Shown here: positions 40,857 through 50,211 of the stretch, in pieces
Layout of the letters: the number at the start of each line of letters is the position of its first letter
Position numbering within the stretch: the stretch's first letter is position 1
Origin: Streptomyces wuyuanensis
Lineage (GTDB): Bacteria; Actinomycetota; Actinomycetes; Streptomycetales; Streptomycetaceae
Length of the DNA stretch: 64,000 nucleotides
Direction of reading: 5' to 3'
Assembly: GCF_900103455.1 (NCBI RefSeq)
Contig: NZ_FNHI01000010.1
Location: 1-64,000 of the forward strand
The notes under the pieces: generated by a model
The model's database searches: none
Told to the model about the DNA's origin: nothing
Seen by the model: only the letters and a program-made list of their open reading frames with translations
Position numbers and translations under genes: made by a program

Positions 40857-41393
40857 CTATACGCGCAGGACGGAGAGGTCTATCGGGCCGGGAGCCGCCA
40901 GCGCGGGCGGGGCGCGCTCCGGCGCGAGGTCCAGGACGGCGTCACCGGCCGCGGAACAGCCGGTCGCCCCATGGGCGGTGGCCGGCAGGGCGGGCAGCAG
41001 TTCGTGCGCGGCCGATCCGCGCGGCGGAGTGGCGGGGCTCAGCCCGCCGTCACCGGCTCCCTCGCCGCAGCCGGGGAGCCGTTCCTCGCCGGCCGGGACC
41101 GCTGCCGGCGGCGCGTCGGCGGACGCCGGAGCCGCTGCGGGCGTCAGAGCCACCGCGGAAGCCGGAGCCACGGCGGCGGACTGCCGCCGGCCCTCCTCGG
41201 CCGCGCCGGTGTCGACCCCAGCGCCACTCCCGACCCCTGCGGCACTCGCGGTCGCCGCGCCGCTCCCGGCCGGCGACGCACCCGTGACGGCCGTCGCGCT
41301 CGTCCCCGAGCAGAGGAGCGCCCCCGTCAGCACCGCCGTGAGCGCCGCCACGACCGCGAGGACGCGGTGCCAACGGCTGCTGGGGCTGGGCAT
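40857..41393 (-). CDS. putative secreted Ala-rich protein next to the redox pair
   Basis: 178 residues from ATG 41393. The signal-like N-terminus is RWHRVLAVVAALTAVLTGAL, followed by Cys in LLCSGTS. The mature part is Ala/Pro/Gly-rich with two further Cys (ERLPGCGEG and GATGCSAAGD), which could form a disulfide. 62 bp upstream of the DsbA-type gene in the same direction, so a client or co-transcribed partner is possible. No known domain. Confidence 0.6.
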   Translation of the reverse strand: MPSPSSRWHRVLAVVAALTAVLTGALLCSGTSATAVTGASPAGSGAATASAAGVGSGAGVDTGAAEEGRRQSAAVAPASAVALTPAAAPASADAPPAAVPAGEERLPGCGEGAGDGGLSPATPPRGSAAHELLPALPATAHGATGCSAAGDAVLDLAPERAPPALAAPGPIDLSVLRV

Positions 41394-41706
41394 GGACGGG
41401 GTCTCCTGGAGTCGACGTGCCCGCAATCGTACGGGTCCGCCCCTCGCCGGGCCGGTACACCCTGCGCACCGGCGGTCCGGCGCAGCGCCTGCGCCGCGGG
41501 GCAACAGCCCTTCGGGCGCCGCGGGAGCTCCTCCACCGGCGGACGGCACGAGGCTGAGCCCATGGCCGGCCCCCGTCCCCGGTCCCGCCCGACGAGCCCA
41601 CGCCCCGGCCGGAACCCGTCGCCGGACCGGCCGGACGACCCCGTGGCACGGAACACCGGAAATGGGTTCGCCAGTCCGATCGCGCGGGTGCGATCCTGGA
41701 TCCCGT

Positions 41707-44700
41707 ATGTCTACTTCCTTCGCCGATCTCCAGAAGCAGCTGGCCGAGATCTCGCTGCGCGACGCGCACCGGCTCGGGCGGCGCCTCGAGGGCACCCGCC
41801 GCATCCGCAAACCCGAGGCCCGGCAGACCGTGCTCGACGAGATCGCGGCCGAGGCCGGCAGGGCCGCCGTGCGGACCGCCGAGCGCGCGGCACGGGTGCC
41901 CGGGGTCACGTACCCCGAACAGCTCCCGGTCAGCCAGAAGAAGGACGAGATCCTCGAGGCGATACGGGACCACCAGGTCGTGATCGTCGCGGGTGAGACC
42001 GGCTCCGGCAAGACGACGCAGATCCCCAAGATCTGTCTGGAGCTCGGCCGAGGCGTACGCGGCATGATCGGGCACACCCAGCCGCGCCGGATCGCCGCGC
42101 GGACGGTCGCCGAGCGCGTGGCCGAGGAGCTGCGCACCCCGCTCGGCGAGGCGGTCGGCTGGAAGGTCCGGTTCACCGACCAGGTGAACCAGGACGCGAC
42201 CTTCGTCAAGCTCATGACGGACGGCATCCTGCTCGCCGAGATCCAGACGGACCGCGAGCTGCGCGCCTACGACACGATCATCATCGACGAGGCCCACGAG
42301 CGGTCCCTCAACATCGACTTCCTGCTCGGGTACCTGTCCCAGCTGCTGCCGAAGCGACCGGACCTCAAGGTCGTGATCACGTCCGCGACGATCGACCCGG
42401 AGCGCTTCTCCCGCCACTTCGGCGACGCGCCGATCGTGGAGGTGAGCGGACGCACGTACCCCGTGGAGGTCCGCTACCGGCCGCTGCTCGAAGAGGACTC
42501 CGACGAGTCCGACCGCGACCAGATCACCGCGATCTGCGACGCGGTCGGCGAGCTCCAGAAGGAAGGGCCGGGCGACATCCTGGTCTTCCTCTCCGGCGAG
42601 CGGGAGATCCGCGACACCGCCGACGCGCTGAACAAGAAGAACCTCCGGCACACCGAGGTCCTCCCCCTCTACGCCCGGCTCTCGCACGCCGAGCAGCACC
42701 GCGTCTTCCAGCCGCACACGGGCCGCCGGATCGTCCTCGCGACCAACGTGGCCGAGACGTCCCTGACGGTGCCCGGCATCAAGTACGTGATCGACCCGGG
42801 CACCGCCCGCATCTCCCGCTACAGCCACCGCACCAAGGTGCAGCGCCTGCCCATCGAGGCGATCAGCCAGGCCAGCGCCAACCAGCGCAAGGGCCGCTGC
42901 GGCCGTACGTCCGACGGCATCTGCATCCGGCTGTACAGCGAGGACGACTTCCTGTCCCGGCCGGAGTTCACGGACGCCGAGATCCTGCGCACGAACCTCG
43001 CCTCGGTCATCCTCCAGATGACCGCGGCCGGCCTCGGCGACATCGAGAAGTTCCCCTTCATCGACCCGCCGGACCACCGCAACATCCGCGACGGCGTGCA
43101 GCTGCTGCAGGAGCTGGGCGCCCTCGAACCGGTGCAAAAGTCCCCCCAGGAGGGGAAGAAGGGGCAGCGGCTGACGCAGATGGGCCGCAAGCTCGCCCAG
43201 CTGCCCGTCGACCCGCGGCTCGCCCGGATGGTGATCGAGGCCGACAGGAACGGCTGCGTCCGCGAGGTCATGGTCATCGCCGCCGCGCTCTCCATCCAGG
43301 ACCCGCGCGAGCGCCCCGCCGACAAGCAGGCGCAGGCGGACCAGCAGCACGCCCGCTTCAAGGACGAGACGAGCGACTTCCTCGCCTTCCTCAACCTCTG
43401 GCGCTACATCCGCGAGCAGCAGAAGGAGCGCGGCTCGTCCAGCTTCCGCCGGATGTGCAAGCAGGAGTACCTGAACTTCCTGCGCATCCGGGAATGGCAG
43501 GACATCTACGCCCAGCTGCGCACGGTGGCCAAGCAGATGGGCATGCACCTGGAGGAGCCGGCGGCGGACGCCGGCGTGCCCGAGCAGGCCGTCCACGTCT
43601 CCCTCCTCGCCGGCCTCCTCTCGCACGTCGGCATGAAGGACGTCAAGGACGCCGGACGGGAGTCCGGTCGGGAGCCCGGGAAGAGCACGGGGAAGAACGA
43701 GTACCTGGGCGCCCGCAACGCCAAGTTCGCCGTCTTCCCCGGCTCGGCGCTGTTCAGGAAGCCGCCTCGCTTCATCATGTCGGCCGAGCTGGTCGAGACG
43801 TCCCGGCTGTGGGCGCGGGTCAACGCGAAGATCGAGCCCGAGTGGATCGAGCCGCTCGCCGGGCACCTGGTCAAGCGCACCTACAGCGAGCCGCACTGGG
43901 AGAAGGACCAGGCGGCGGTGATGGCGTACGAGAAGGTCACCCTGTACGGGGTGCCGATCGTCGCCCAGCGCAAGGTGAACTACGGCCGCATCGACCCCGA
44001 GGCAAGCCGTGAGCTGTTCATCCGCAACGCGCTGGTCGAGGGCGACTGGCGTACGCACCACAAGTTCTTCGCGGACAACCGCAGGCTCCTCACCGAGGTG
44101 GAGGACCTGGAGCACCGGGCCCGTCGCCGCGACATCCTCGTCGACGACGAGACCCTGTTCGACTTCTACGACCAGCGGGTGCCCGAGCACGTGGTGTCCG
44201 GGGCCCACTTCGACTCGTGGTGGAAGCACAAGCGCCGTGAGCAGCCCGAGCTGCTCGACTTCGAGCGCGAGATGCTCATCAACGAGAAGGCCGGCGCGGT
44301 CACCAAGGACGACTACCCGGACTCGTGGCGGCAGGGCCGGCTGAAGTTCCGCGTCACGTACCAGTTCGAGCCGGGCGCGGACGCCGACGGCGTGACCGTC
44401 CACATCCCGCTCCAGGTGCTCAACCAGGTCACGGACGAGGGGTTCGACTGGCAGATCCCGGGTCTGCGCGAGGAGGTCGTCACGGAGCTGATCCGCTCCC
44501 TGCCGAAGCCGATCCGCCGCAACTACGTGCCGGCGCCGAACTTCGCGAAGGCGTTCCTGGAGCGGGCCGTCCAGCTGCAGGAGCCGCTGCCGGTCACGCT
44601 GGCGCGGGAGCTCCAGCGCATGGTGGGGGTGCCGGTCAAGGCCGAGGACTTCGACCTGGCCAGGGTCCCGGACCATCTGAAGGTGACCTTCCGGATCGTT

Positions 44701-45702
44701 GACGAACGGCGCCGCAAGCTGGCCGAGGACAAGGACCTGGAGGCCCTGCGCCTCCGGCTGAAGCCGAAGGCCCGACAGGCGATTTCGGAGGCCGCCGCGG
44801 CCACGGCCGGGCGGACCGGCGGCGACGCCGTCGAGCGGACGGGCCTGAAGGACTGGACGATCGGCACGCTGTCGCGGGTCTTCGAGACCCGCCGTGCGGG
44901 CCAGCCGGTCAAGGCCTACCCGGCGCTGGTGGACGACGGCGACTCGGTGTCCGTGCGCCTCTTCGACACCGAGGCCGAGCAGGCCGAGGCGATGTGGCGG
45001 GGCACCCGCCGGATGATCATGCTGAACATCCCGGTGAACCCGGCGAAGTTCGCCTCCGACCGGATGTCGAACCAGCAGAAGCTGGCTCTGTCCGCCAACC
45101 CGCACGGCTCCGTCCAGGCGCTCTTCGACGACTGTGCGACGGCCGCCGCCGACAAGCTGATCGCCGACCACGGCGGCCCCGCCTGGGACGAGGAATCGTT
45201 CCGGAAGCTCTACGACAAGGTCCGCGCGGACCTCGTGGACGCGACCGTACGGACCGTCGACCAGGTGGGGCAGATCCTGGCCGCGTGGCAGGCCTGTGAG
45301 CGGCGTCTCAAGGGAACGACCAGCCCGGCCCTCGCCGGCAACGTCAAGGACGTGCGCGAGCAGCTGGCATGGCTCGTGCCGGCCGGCTTCGTGACGCGGA
45401 CCGGTCTGCGGCGGCTGCCCGACCTGATGCGCTATCTGGTCGCCGTGGACCGCCGGCTCCAGCAGATGCCGACCTCCGTCCAGCGCGACACGACTCGCAT
45501 GGAGAAGGTCCACGAGATGCAGGACGAGTACGCCTGGCTCCTGGAGCAGCTGCCCGCGGGCCGGCCGGTGCCGCAGGAGGTGCGGGACATACGCTGGATG
45601 ATCGAGGAGCTGCGGGTGAGCTATTTCGCCCACGCTCTGGGCACCGCGTACCCCGTCTCCGACAAGCGCATCGTCAAGGCGATCGACGCGGCGGCGCCGT
45701 GA
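41707..45702 (+). CDS. hrpA: ATP-dependent RNA helicase HrpA
   Basis: 1331 residues from ATG 41707 (MSTSFADLQKQLAEI), the usual length for HrpA. DEAH-box motifs: I VAGETGSGKTTQIPK, II IIIDEAHERS, III SAT, V ATNVAETSLTVPG and VI NQRKGRCGR (all within about 90-420). Helicase-associated and OB-fold regions follow, then the long HrpA-specific DUF3418 C-terminus. In E. coli HrpA acts on stalled or colliding ribosomes. Nothing is missing or truncated. Confidence 0.95.
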   Translation: MSTSFADLQKQLAEISLRDAHRLGRRLEGTRRIRKPEARQTVLDEIAAEAGRAAVRTAERAARVPGVTYPEQLPVSQKKDEILEAIRDHQVVIVAGETGSGKTTQIPKICLELGRGVRGMIGHTQPRRIAARTVAERVAEELRTPLGEAVGWKVRFTDQVNQDATFVKLMTDGILLAEIQTDRELRAYDTIIIDEAHERSLNIDFLLGYLSQLLPKRPDLKVVITSATIDPERFSRHFGDAPIVEVSGRTYPVEVRYRPLLEEDSDESDRDQITAICDAVGELQKEGPGDILVFLSGEREIRDTADALNKKNLRHTEVLPLYARLSHAEQHRVFQPHTGRRIVLATNVAETSLTVPGIKYVIDPGTARISRYSHRTKVQRLPIEAISQASANQRKGRCGRTSDGICIRLYSEDDFLSRPEFTDAEILRTNLASVILQMTAAGLGDIEKFPFIDPPDHRNIRDGVQLLQELGALEPVQKSPQEGKKGQRLTQMGRKLAQLPVDPRLARMVIEADRNGCVREVMVIAAALSIQDPRERPADKQAQADQQHARFKDETSDFLAFLNLWRYIREQQKERGSSSFRRMCKQEYLNFLRIREWQDIYAQLRTVAKQMGMHLEEPAADAGVPEQAVHVSLLAGLLSHVGMKDVKDAGRESGREPGKSTGKNEYLGARNAKFAVFPGSALFRKPPRFIMSAELVETSRLWARVNAKIEPEWIEPLAGHLVKRTYSEPHWEKDQAAVMAYEKVTLYGVPIVAQRKVNYGRIDPEASRELFIRNALVEGDWRTHHKFFADNRRLLTEVEDLEHRARRRDILVDDETLFDFYDQRVPEHVVSGAHFDSWWKHKRREQPELLDFEREMLINEKAGAVTKDDYPDSWRQGRLKFRVTYQFEPGADADGVTVHIPLQVLNQVTDEGFDWQIPGLREEVVTELIRSLPKPIRRNYVPAPNFAKAFLERAVQLQEPLPVTLARELQRMVGVPVKAEDFDLARVPDHLKVTFRIVDERRRKLAEDKDLEALRLRLKPKARQAISEAAAATAGRTGGDAVERTGLKDWTIGTLSRVFETRRAGQPVKAYPALVDDGDSVSVRLFDTEAEQAEAMWRGTRRMIMLNIPVNPAKFASDRMSNQQKLALSANPHGSVQALFDDCATAAADKLIADHGGPAWDEESFRKLYDKVRADLVDATVRTVDQVGQILAAWQACERRLKGTTSPALAGNVKDVREQLAWLVPAGFVTRTGLRRLPDLMRYLVAVDRRLQQMPTSVQRDTTRMEKVHEMQDEYAWLLEQLPAGRPVPQEVRDIRWMIEELRVSYFAHALGTAYPVSDKRIVKAIDAAAP

Positions 45703-45724
45703 CGCGGCCGTTGCCTTGAGTGAG

Positions 45725-45755
45725 TTCGACCGGACCCTCTGACCTGCTGTACAGT
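45725..45755 (+). promoter_or_regulatory. promoter of tRNA-Asp copy 2
   Basis: A -35-like TTCGAC (45725-45730) and a good -10 TACAGT (45750-45755) with 19-bp spacing, 37 bp before the tRNA. TACAGT also precedes tRNA-Gly(TCC) at 60695. Confidence 0.45.
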
Positions 45756-45792
45756 CTCTCTCGCAGCCAACGAGCGATCGGGCTGCGAACCT

Positions 45793-45867
45793 GGTCCTGT
45801 GGAGCAGTTTGGAGTGCTCGCCACCCTGTCAAGGTGGAGGCCGCGGGTTCAAATCCCGTCAGGACCG
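45793..45867 (+). tRNA. tRNA-Asp (GTC), copy 2
   Basis: A 75-nt cloverleaf identical to copy 1 at 38212-38286. Anticodon GTC. Stands alone with its own promoter and terminator. Confidence 0.95.
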
Positions 45868-45874
45868 CAGTAGA

Positions 45875-45910
45875 CCGGAAGGCCCGCACCGAATGGTGCG
45901 GGCCTTCCGG
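45875..45910 (+). terminator. terminator of tRNA-Asp copy 2
   Basis: CCGGAAGGCCCGCACC (from 45875) pairs perfectly with GGTGCGGGCCTTCCGG (to 45910), starting eight bases after the tRNA. Confidence 0.8.
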
Positions 45911-45990
45911 CGTATTGACGGGGGCTGCCGCCGCCGGTACCCAGTCAGGACAGGGGTTTGCGGGGGCCCCCGGACCGCGGAGGTGGCGCG

Positions 45991-46305
45991 ATGGCGGCAT
46001 CCACAGCGAGGCACGAGACCAGGGCGCTGCTGCGCGCCCATCTGGCGGCCGTCTCCGGCTATCGGCACCTCACCCGGCAGTGTCCGGTCTGCCATCGGCT
46101 GCTGCGCCTCGCCATGGACCCGTCGGAGGCCGTGCCGGAGGAATCCGTTCCGGCGCCTCCCTCGCCCCTGGGGGGCCGTCAGGCGCCCGCCCCCGGCCCG
46201 GCCGTGGGGACCCCGGAGAGCCGGGAGCTCGCGGCGGAGCCGGCTGAGGCGGCGGACGCCGATCGCCGCACCGGCCCCGGGGACGAAGGTCCCGCTCGTC
46301 CATGA
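45991..46305 (+). CDS. small conserved protein, DUF6274-like
   Basis: 104 residues from ATG 45991, with GGAGG seven bases upstream. The N-terminal half is conserved-looking (TRALLRAHLAAVSGYRHLTR, QCPVCHRLLRLAMDP) with a CxxC pair that could bind zinc. The C-terminal half is Pro/Ala-rich and disordered. From memory it matches a streptomycete family DUF6274 of unknown role. A TTGACG -35-like element lies at 45915-45920. Confidence 0.7.
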   Translation: MAASTARHETRALLRAHLAAVSGYRHLTRQCPVCHRLLRLAMDPSEAVPEESVPAPPSPLGGRQAPAPGPAVGTPESRELAAEPAEAADADRRTGPGDEGPARP

Positions 46306-46703
46306 CCAATGGCGCCTTCCTCCGCCGCCGGCAAGTGGCAGGCTCGTAGAGGGGGAAGCCGCGCCGGGCAAGACCCGCGGCATGTGACGGGAGTCACCGA
46401 ACGAGTTTGGGGAGACGGTGACTTTACGCCCTCCCTACAAACGAAAAATCAAATACGTGCAATTGCACCCCCGTCTGAGCAGCCCCGCCCGACTCCACAG
46501 GGGTTCCCGGGGCCCCCTACGGGACGTCGCCCGATGGGGCGCGTGGGCGTCGAAAGGGAGCACGCGCGGAGTTCCCGGGGCGCGAGGGTCCGAGCACGAT
46601 CGACCGTCGACGCACCCCGAGGCCCCCCGGAGGCGAACCGAGCCCGGATCCACGACCCCTCCCCCGCAGTGCTCGTGGCCCCGGACGGAGCCCGCACGGG
46701 CAC
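46306..46703. other. gene-free interval between the DUF6274-like gene and the bldC terminator
   Basis: About 400 bp. An AT-rich island at 46435-46470 (AAACGAAAAATCAAATACGT) sits in otherwise very GC-rich sequence. No open frame with a good start is seen. It may hold an uncharacterised promoter or small RNA. Confidence 0.35.
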
Positions 46704-46744
46704 AAAAAAGATCGCGCTGGACCCGGCGGAGTCCAGCGCGATCG
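46704..46744 (-). terminator. intrinsic terminator of bldC
   Basis: On the minus strand GATCGCGCTGGAC pairs with GTCCAGCGCGATC (46710-46744) and is followed by TTTTTT (46709-46704). A textbook rho-independent terminator with a U-tract, uncommon in Streptomyces, about 90 bp after the bldC stop. Confidence 0.9.
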
Positions 46745-46835
46745 ACGACGAAACCTGTTGGGGCAGGCGCCCGCCGTGTCGAGCTCTGTGCAGGGCTACC
46801 GGGTTGGGGGTCCGGATGTGCCCTTGATCGGGGCG

Positions 46836-47042
46836 TCAGGCCTCGCTGCGCTGCTGCGGAATACCCGCCAGCAGTGCGCGGACCTCTGCCTCGCGGTACC
46901 GGCGGTGTCCACCAAGGGTACGGATGGACGTGAGCTTGCCTGCCTTGGCCCAGCGCGTGACCGTCTTCGGGTCCACGCGGAACATCGTGGCAACCTCAGC
47001 CGGGGTCAGCAGCGGCTCGGCATCAGGGGTGCGAGCGGTCAT
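46836..47042 (-). CDS. bldC: developmental regulator BldC
   Basis: 68 residues, MTARTPDAEPLLTPAEVATM followed by FRVDPKTVTRWAKAGKLTSI and RTLGGHRRYREAEVRALLAG. This is a single MerR-type winged helix without a dimerisation coil, matching Streptomyces BldC as I remember it. BldC binds head-to-tail on direct repeats and delays entry into sporulation. ATG 47042 has GGAGG six bases upstream. Monocistronic, with its own terminator. Confidence 0.97.
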   Translation of the reverse strand: MTARTPDAEPLLTPAEVATMFRVDPKTVTRWAKAGKLTSIRTLGGHRRYREAEVRALLAGIPQQRSEA

Positions 47043-47532
47043 GAGCGGCCTCCTCGGGAGAACCGAACCTTCTCGGTTCTTTCCTCTAAATTCTGCACCT
47101 TGACCCGCGTTGCCCGAAATGGCGGACGCGGGCCGAGTCGGTTATAGGACGAACGGCTTGTCCTCGGCACTACAACTACACCATCTGTCCAGCCACGTCG
47201 GCCAAACCGATGGAATTGCCCTCTCAGGTGTTCATCAGCGGCGGAAGCCGATGGTTCATGCCATAACGGACAGTCACGTCACAGTGACGATCAGTCACAG
47301 AGCGATCAGGAGTCATCAGACCCCCCATAGAGTGCAATGCTGAGATTTCCGCCCTTAGGTAGGCGGAAGGAACCCTCCCCGGACTCCTTGTCCTATTTTG
47401 GCACGAGGGTGGGCGAGGGTTGCAAGGGACGACTTAGTGCTGTCCGTCACGCTTGAACCAAAGGCCCGGATCAGGACCTACGTCCCCAACATGCCCGGTT
47501 CGGTTCCCGGAAGGGTACGCGACGTCCGAGCG
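47043..47532. promoter_or_regulatory. bldC upstream control region
   Basis: 490 bp, clearly AT-richer than the window average, and without genes. Contents: an inverted repeat AGAACCGA-N6-TCGGTTCT at 47059-47080, next to the bldC ribosome-binding site; a cluster of CAGTCAC/GTCAC elements at 47271-47312, some inverted; and a stem TTCCGCC/GGCGGAA at about 47348-47371. bldC transcription reads left from here; the hypothetical gene at 47533 ends here. Confidence 0.5.
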
Positions 47533-48378
47533 TCAGTTCGCGAACTGACGATCCCGGACTGCCCGCCAGCGGTCCGCCAGCCGGCCGTAGGCCGCACCCG
47601 CGCCCTCGCCGTCGCCGTCCCGCAGCGCCGCGATCCCGGCCGCCACATCGGCGGCCGACCGGTCCTCGGCCAGCCGGTCCGGCGGCAGGGCGTGGACGAG
47701 CCCGCCGTAGTCGAGCTCGACCAGGGAGCGCGGGTGGAACTCTTCCAGCCACCGGCCCACGTCCACCAGCCCCTCCGTGAGCGGACCCTCCTCGATCGTG
47801 TCCCGCAGGGTCTTCAGGGCCCGCGCCAGCCTGCGCCGGGCCTGGACCATCGGCGTGCGGTACCGCATCACCGGCGGCACCCCGGGGACCTCGCCCGGCT
47901 CGTACTCGCGCTCGTCGTCCGCGAACAGCACGAACCAGCGCACCGGAACCTGCCAGACGGCGCTCCTGATCCAGGGGCGGGCGTCCGGGTTGCGCTCGCG
48001 CCACGCCTCGTAGTCGGCGGCGGCCTGGCCGCGCACCACCGGTGGCAGCACGGCGTCGAGCACGGGGGGCGGGAAGAGCCCGGTCAGCTCCTCCAGGGCC
48101 AGCCAGCCGCGCAGCCGGGTCCGCCACGGGCAGACGAGGACGACGCCGTCGTCCTCGGTGACGAAGGCGTCGGGGCTCTCGTGCACCGGCACCGGCACGG
48201 GAGGGGTGGGCAGCAGGTCGGCCAGGGACCGCCGGAGTTCGTCCTGGGCGGTGGGGGTCCGCCCGGACCGGGCATAACGGGACCAGTGACTCCGCTCCGG
48301 CTCCGGGAACGCCGCCAGCGGCTCGTACACCCGCAGGTAGGACGCGTACGGGACGAGCACAGAAGTGGCGGCCGTCAT
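47533..48378 (-). CDS. hypothetical protein (281 aa)
   Basis: Start ATG 48378 (MTAATSVLVPYASYLRVYEP). Soluble, with Trp-rich segments (AVWQVPVRWFVLFADDEREY, VCPWRTRLRGWLALEELTG) and helical arginine-rich parts. No signal peptide and no motif I recognise. In Streptomyces it sits between bldC and vdh, as I recall, so it looks like conserved core. Divergent from vdh. Confidence 0.78.
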   Translation of the reverse strand: MTAATSVLVPYASYLRVYEPLAAFPEPERSHWSRYARSGRTPTAQDELRRSLADLLPTPPVPVPVHESPDAFVTEDDGVVLVCPWRTRLRGWLALEELTGLFPPPVLDAVLPPVVRGQAAADYEAWRERNPDARPWIRSAVWQVPVRWFVLFADDEREYEPGEVPGVPPVMRYRTPMVQARRRLARALKTLRDTIEEGPLTEGLVDVGRWLEEFHPRSLVELDYGGLVHALPPDRLAEDRSAADVAAGIAALRDGDGEGAGAAYGRLADRWRAVRDRQFAN

Positions 48379-48533
48379 GTCACAGATCCTTCCACGCACG
48401 TACTCCGGGAGAGGGTGATCCTGAGCACTGGGAGCGATCTACCCCTCCGTAGGACTTACTCTCTTGCCCATCAGGTCCCTCCCCACCCGCAGGAGGGCCC
48501 TCAATCGCCGCTTCGTACTTGGGAGTCACCACC

Positions 48534-49616
48534 GTGACCGATGTGACCGACGGCGTCCTGCACACCCTGTTCCACTCGGACCAGGGCGGACATGAGCAAG
48601 TCGTGCTCTGCCAGGACCGCGCCAGTGGTTTGAAGGCCGTCATCGCCATCCACTCGACCGCTCTGGGCCCCGCCCTCGGCGGCACCCGCTTCTACCCGTA
48701 CGCCTCCGAGGAAGCCGCCGTCGCCGACGCGCTGAACCTCTCCCGGGGTATGTCGTACAAGAACGCCATGGCCGGCCTCGACCACGGCGGCGGCAAGGCC
48801 GTGATCATCGGGGATCCGGAGCGGATCAAGTCCGAGGAGCTGCTGCTGGCCTACGGCCGGTTCGTGGCGTCCCTCGGCGGCCGCTACGTCACGGCCTGCG
48901 ACGTCGGCACGTACGTGGCCGACATGGACGTCGTCGCCCGCGAGTGCCGCTGGACGACCGGCCGCTCCCCCGAGAACGGCGGCGCCGGCGACTCCTCCGT
49001 CCTGACCGCCTACGGCGTCTTCCAGGGCATGCGCGCCTCCGCGCAGCACGAGTGGGGCGACCCCACGCTGCGCGGCCGCAAGGTGGGCGTCGCGGGCGTC
49101 GGCAAGGTCGGCCACTACCTGGTCGAGCACCTGCTCGAGGACGGGGCGGAGGTCGTCGTCACCGACGTGCGCGAGGAGTCGGTGCGCCGGATCACGGACA
49201 AGTACCCGCAGGTGCGGGTGGCCCGGGACACGGACGACCTGATCCGCACGGAAGGCCTGGACATCTACGCCCCCTGCGCCCTCGGCGGCGCACTGAACGA
49301 CGAGACCGTGCCCGTGCTCACCGCGCGGATCGTGTGCGGCGCGGCCAACAACCAGCTCGCGCACCCCGGCGTCGAGAAGGACCTCGCCGACCGCCGCATC
49401 CTCTACGCACCCGACTACGTCGTGAACGCGGGCGGGGTGATCCAGGTCGCCGACGAGCTGCACGGCTTCGACTTCGACCGGTGCAAGGCGAAGGCGTCGA
49501 AGATCTTCGACACCACGCTGGCAATATTCGCACGTGCGAAGGATGACGGTATTCCGCCGGCCGCGGCCGCGGACCGGATCGCGGAGCAGCGGATGGCGGA
49601 GGCCCGTCGCCGATAG
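48534..49616 (+). CDS. vdh: valine dehydrogenase (NAD-dependent)
   Basis: 360 residues. Start GTG 48534 has GGGAG eight bases upstream. A Glu/Leu/Phe/Val dehydrogenase: the substrate segment [20 protein letters not shown] holds the catalytic Lys, and the NAD fold has [17 protein letters not shown]. It deaminates valine to 2-oxoisovalerate, supplying precursors for branched fatty acids and macrolides. Glutamate, leucine or phenylalanine dehydrogenase are the alternatives; length and genomic place favour Vdh. Confidence 0.9.
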   Translation: MTDVTDGVLHTLFHSDQGGHEQVVLCQDRASGLKAVIAIHSTALGPALGGTRFYPYASEEAAVADALNLSRGMSYKNAMAGLDHGGGKAVIIGDPERIKSEELLLAYGRFVASLGGRYVTACDVGTYVADMDVVARECRWTTGRSPENGGAGDSSVLTAYGVFQGMRASAQHEWGDPTLRGRKVGVAGVGKVGHYLVEHLLEDGAEVVVTDVREESVRRITDKYPQVRVARDTDDLIRTEGLDIYAPCALGGALNDETVPVLTARIVCGAANNQLAHPGVEKDLADRRILYAPDYVVNAGGVIQVADELHGFDFDRCKAKASKIFDTTLAIFARAKDDGIPPAAAADRIAEQRMAEARRR

Positions 49617-49632
49617 CACCCCGCGGGTGTTC

Positions 49633-49672
49633 CTCGCCGGCCGGGGGAGACAAGACTCACGCCGGTCGGCGA
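49633..49672 (+). terminator. hairpin after vdh
   Basis: CTCGCCGGCC (49633-49642) pairs with GGTCGGCGAG (49663-49672) with one G:U pair, 16 bp after the vdh stop. Confidence 0.45.
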
Positions 49673-49896
49673 GCCGCCCGCCAAGAAGAGGTTAAAATCG
49701 CGGTTGACCAGCGAGGACGGGGCGCCTCGCAGGTCCTGCGAGGTGGCACGTGATGCGGGCGGCGTACCGCATGGCCGCGGAAGCAGGTACCGTTGAAGCC
49801 CTACGGACCGGTCTCTCCACGGAGAGCCCGCTCCGAACCATGAACGCGTGTCAAGACTCTGGGGCCGTCGAGCCCCGTCACCGAGGGGGTCGAGCC

Positions 49897-50148
49897 ATGG
49901 GGCGCGGCCGGGCCAAGGCCAAGCAGACGAAGGTCGCCCGCCAGCTGAAGTACAACAGCGGTGGGACGGATCTCTCACGTCTGGCCAGCGAGCTGGGCGC
50001 ATCGACTTCGAGTCAGCCGCCGAACGCGGAGCCGTTCGACGACGAGGACGAGGACGACGACCCGTACGCCCGCTACGCGGATATGTACAACGACGACGAG
50101 GACGAGGACGACGAGTCCGGTCCGTCGTCGCAGCGTCGCGGCGCTTGA
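49897..50148 (+). CDS. DUF3073 protein
   Basis: 83 residues from ATG 49897, with GAGGGGG upstream. The N-terminus MGRGRAKAKQTKVARQLKYN is basic and strongly conserved in actinobacterial DUF3073. The C-terminal half is an acidic Asp/Glu tail (DDEDEDDDPYARYADMYN). Charge-split small proteins of this kind may bind nucleic acid or ribosomes, but the role is unknown. Confidence 0.85.
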   Translation: MGRGRAKAKQTKVARQLKYNSGGTDLSRLASELGASTSSQPPNAEPFDDEDEDDDPYARYADMYNDDEDEDDESGPSSQRRGA

Positions 50149-50169
50149 CGCCTGCACCTGCATTCTTCA

Positions 50170-50202
50170 GACCCGGTCCGAGGCCCAGCCCCGGACCGGG
50201 TT
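50170..50202. terminator. bidirectional hairpin between DUF3073 and purM
   Basis: ACCCGGTCC (50171-50179) pairs with GGACCGGGT (50193-50201) between two convergent genes. Confidence 0.7.
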
Positions 50203-50211
50203 CTGTGCTGT

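Noticed and set aside
41050..45633. 1527-codon open frame antisense to hrpA
   Set aside because: It mirrors the coding strand in high-GC DNA. The plus strand has every HrpA motif and the antisense product is low complexity.
38212..45867. Two identical tRNA-Asp genes as att sites of an integrated element
   Set aside because: The 7.5 kb between them holds conserved core genes (CcdA, DsbA, HrpA) and no integrase. Identity stops at the tRNA ends.
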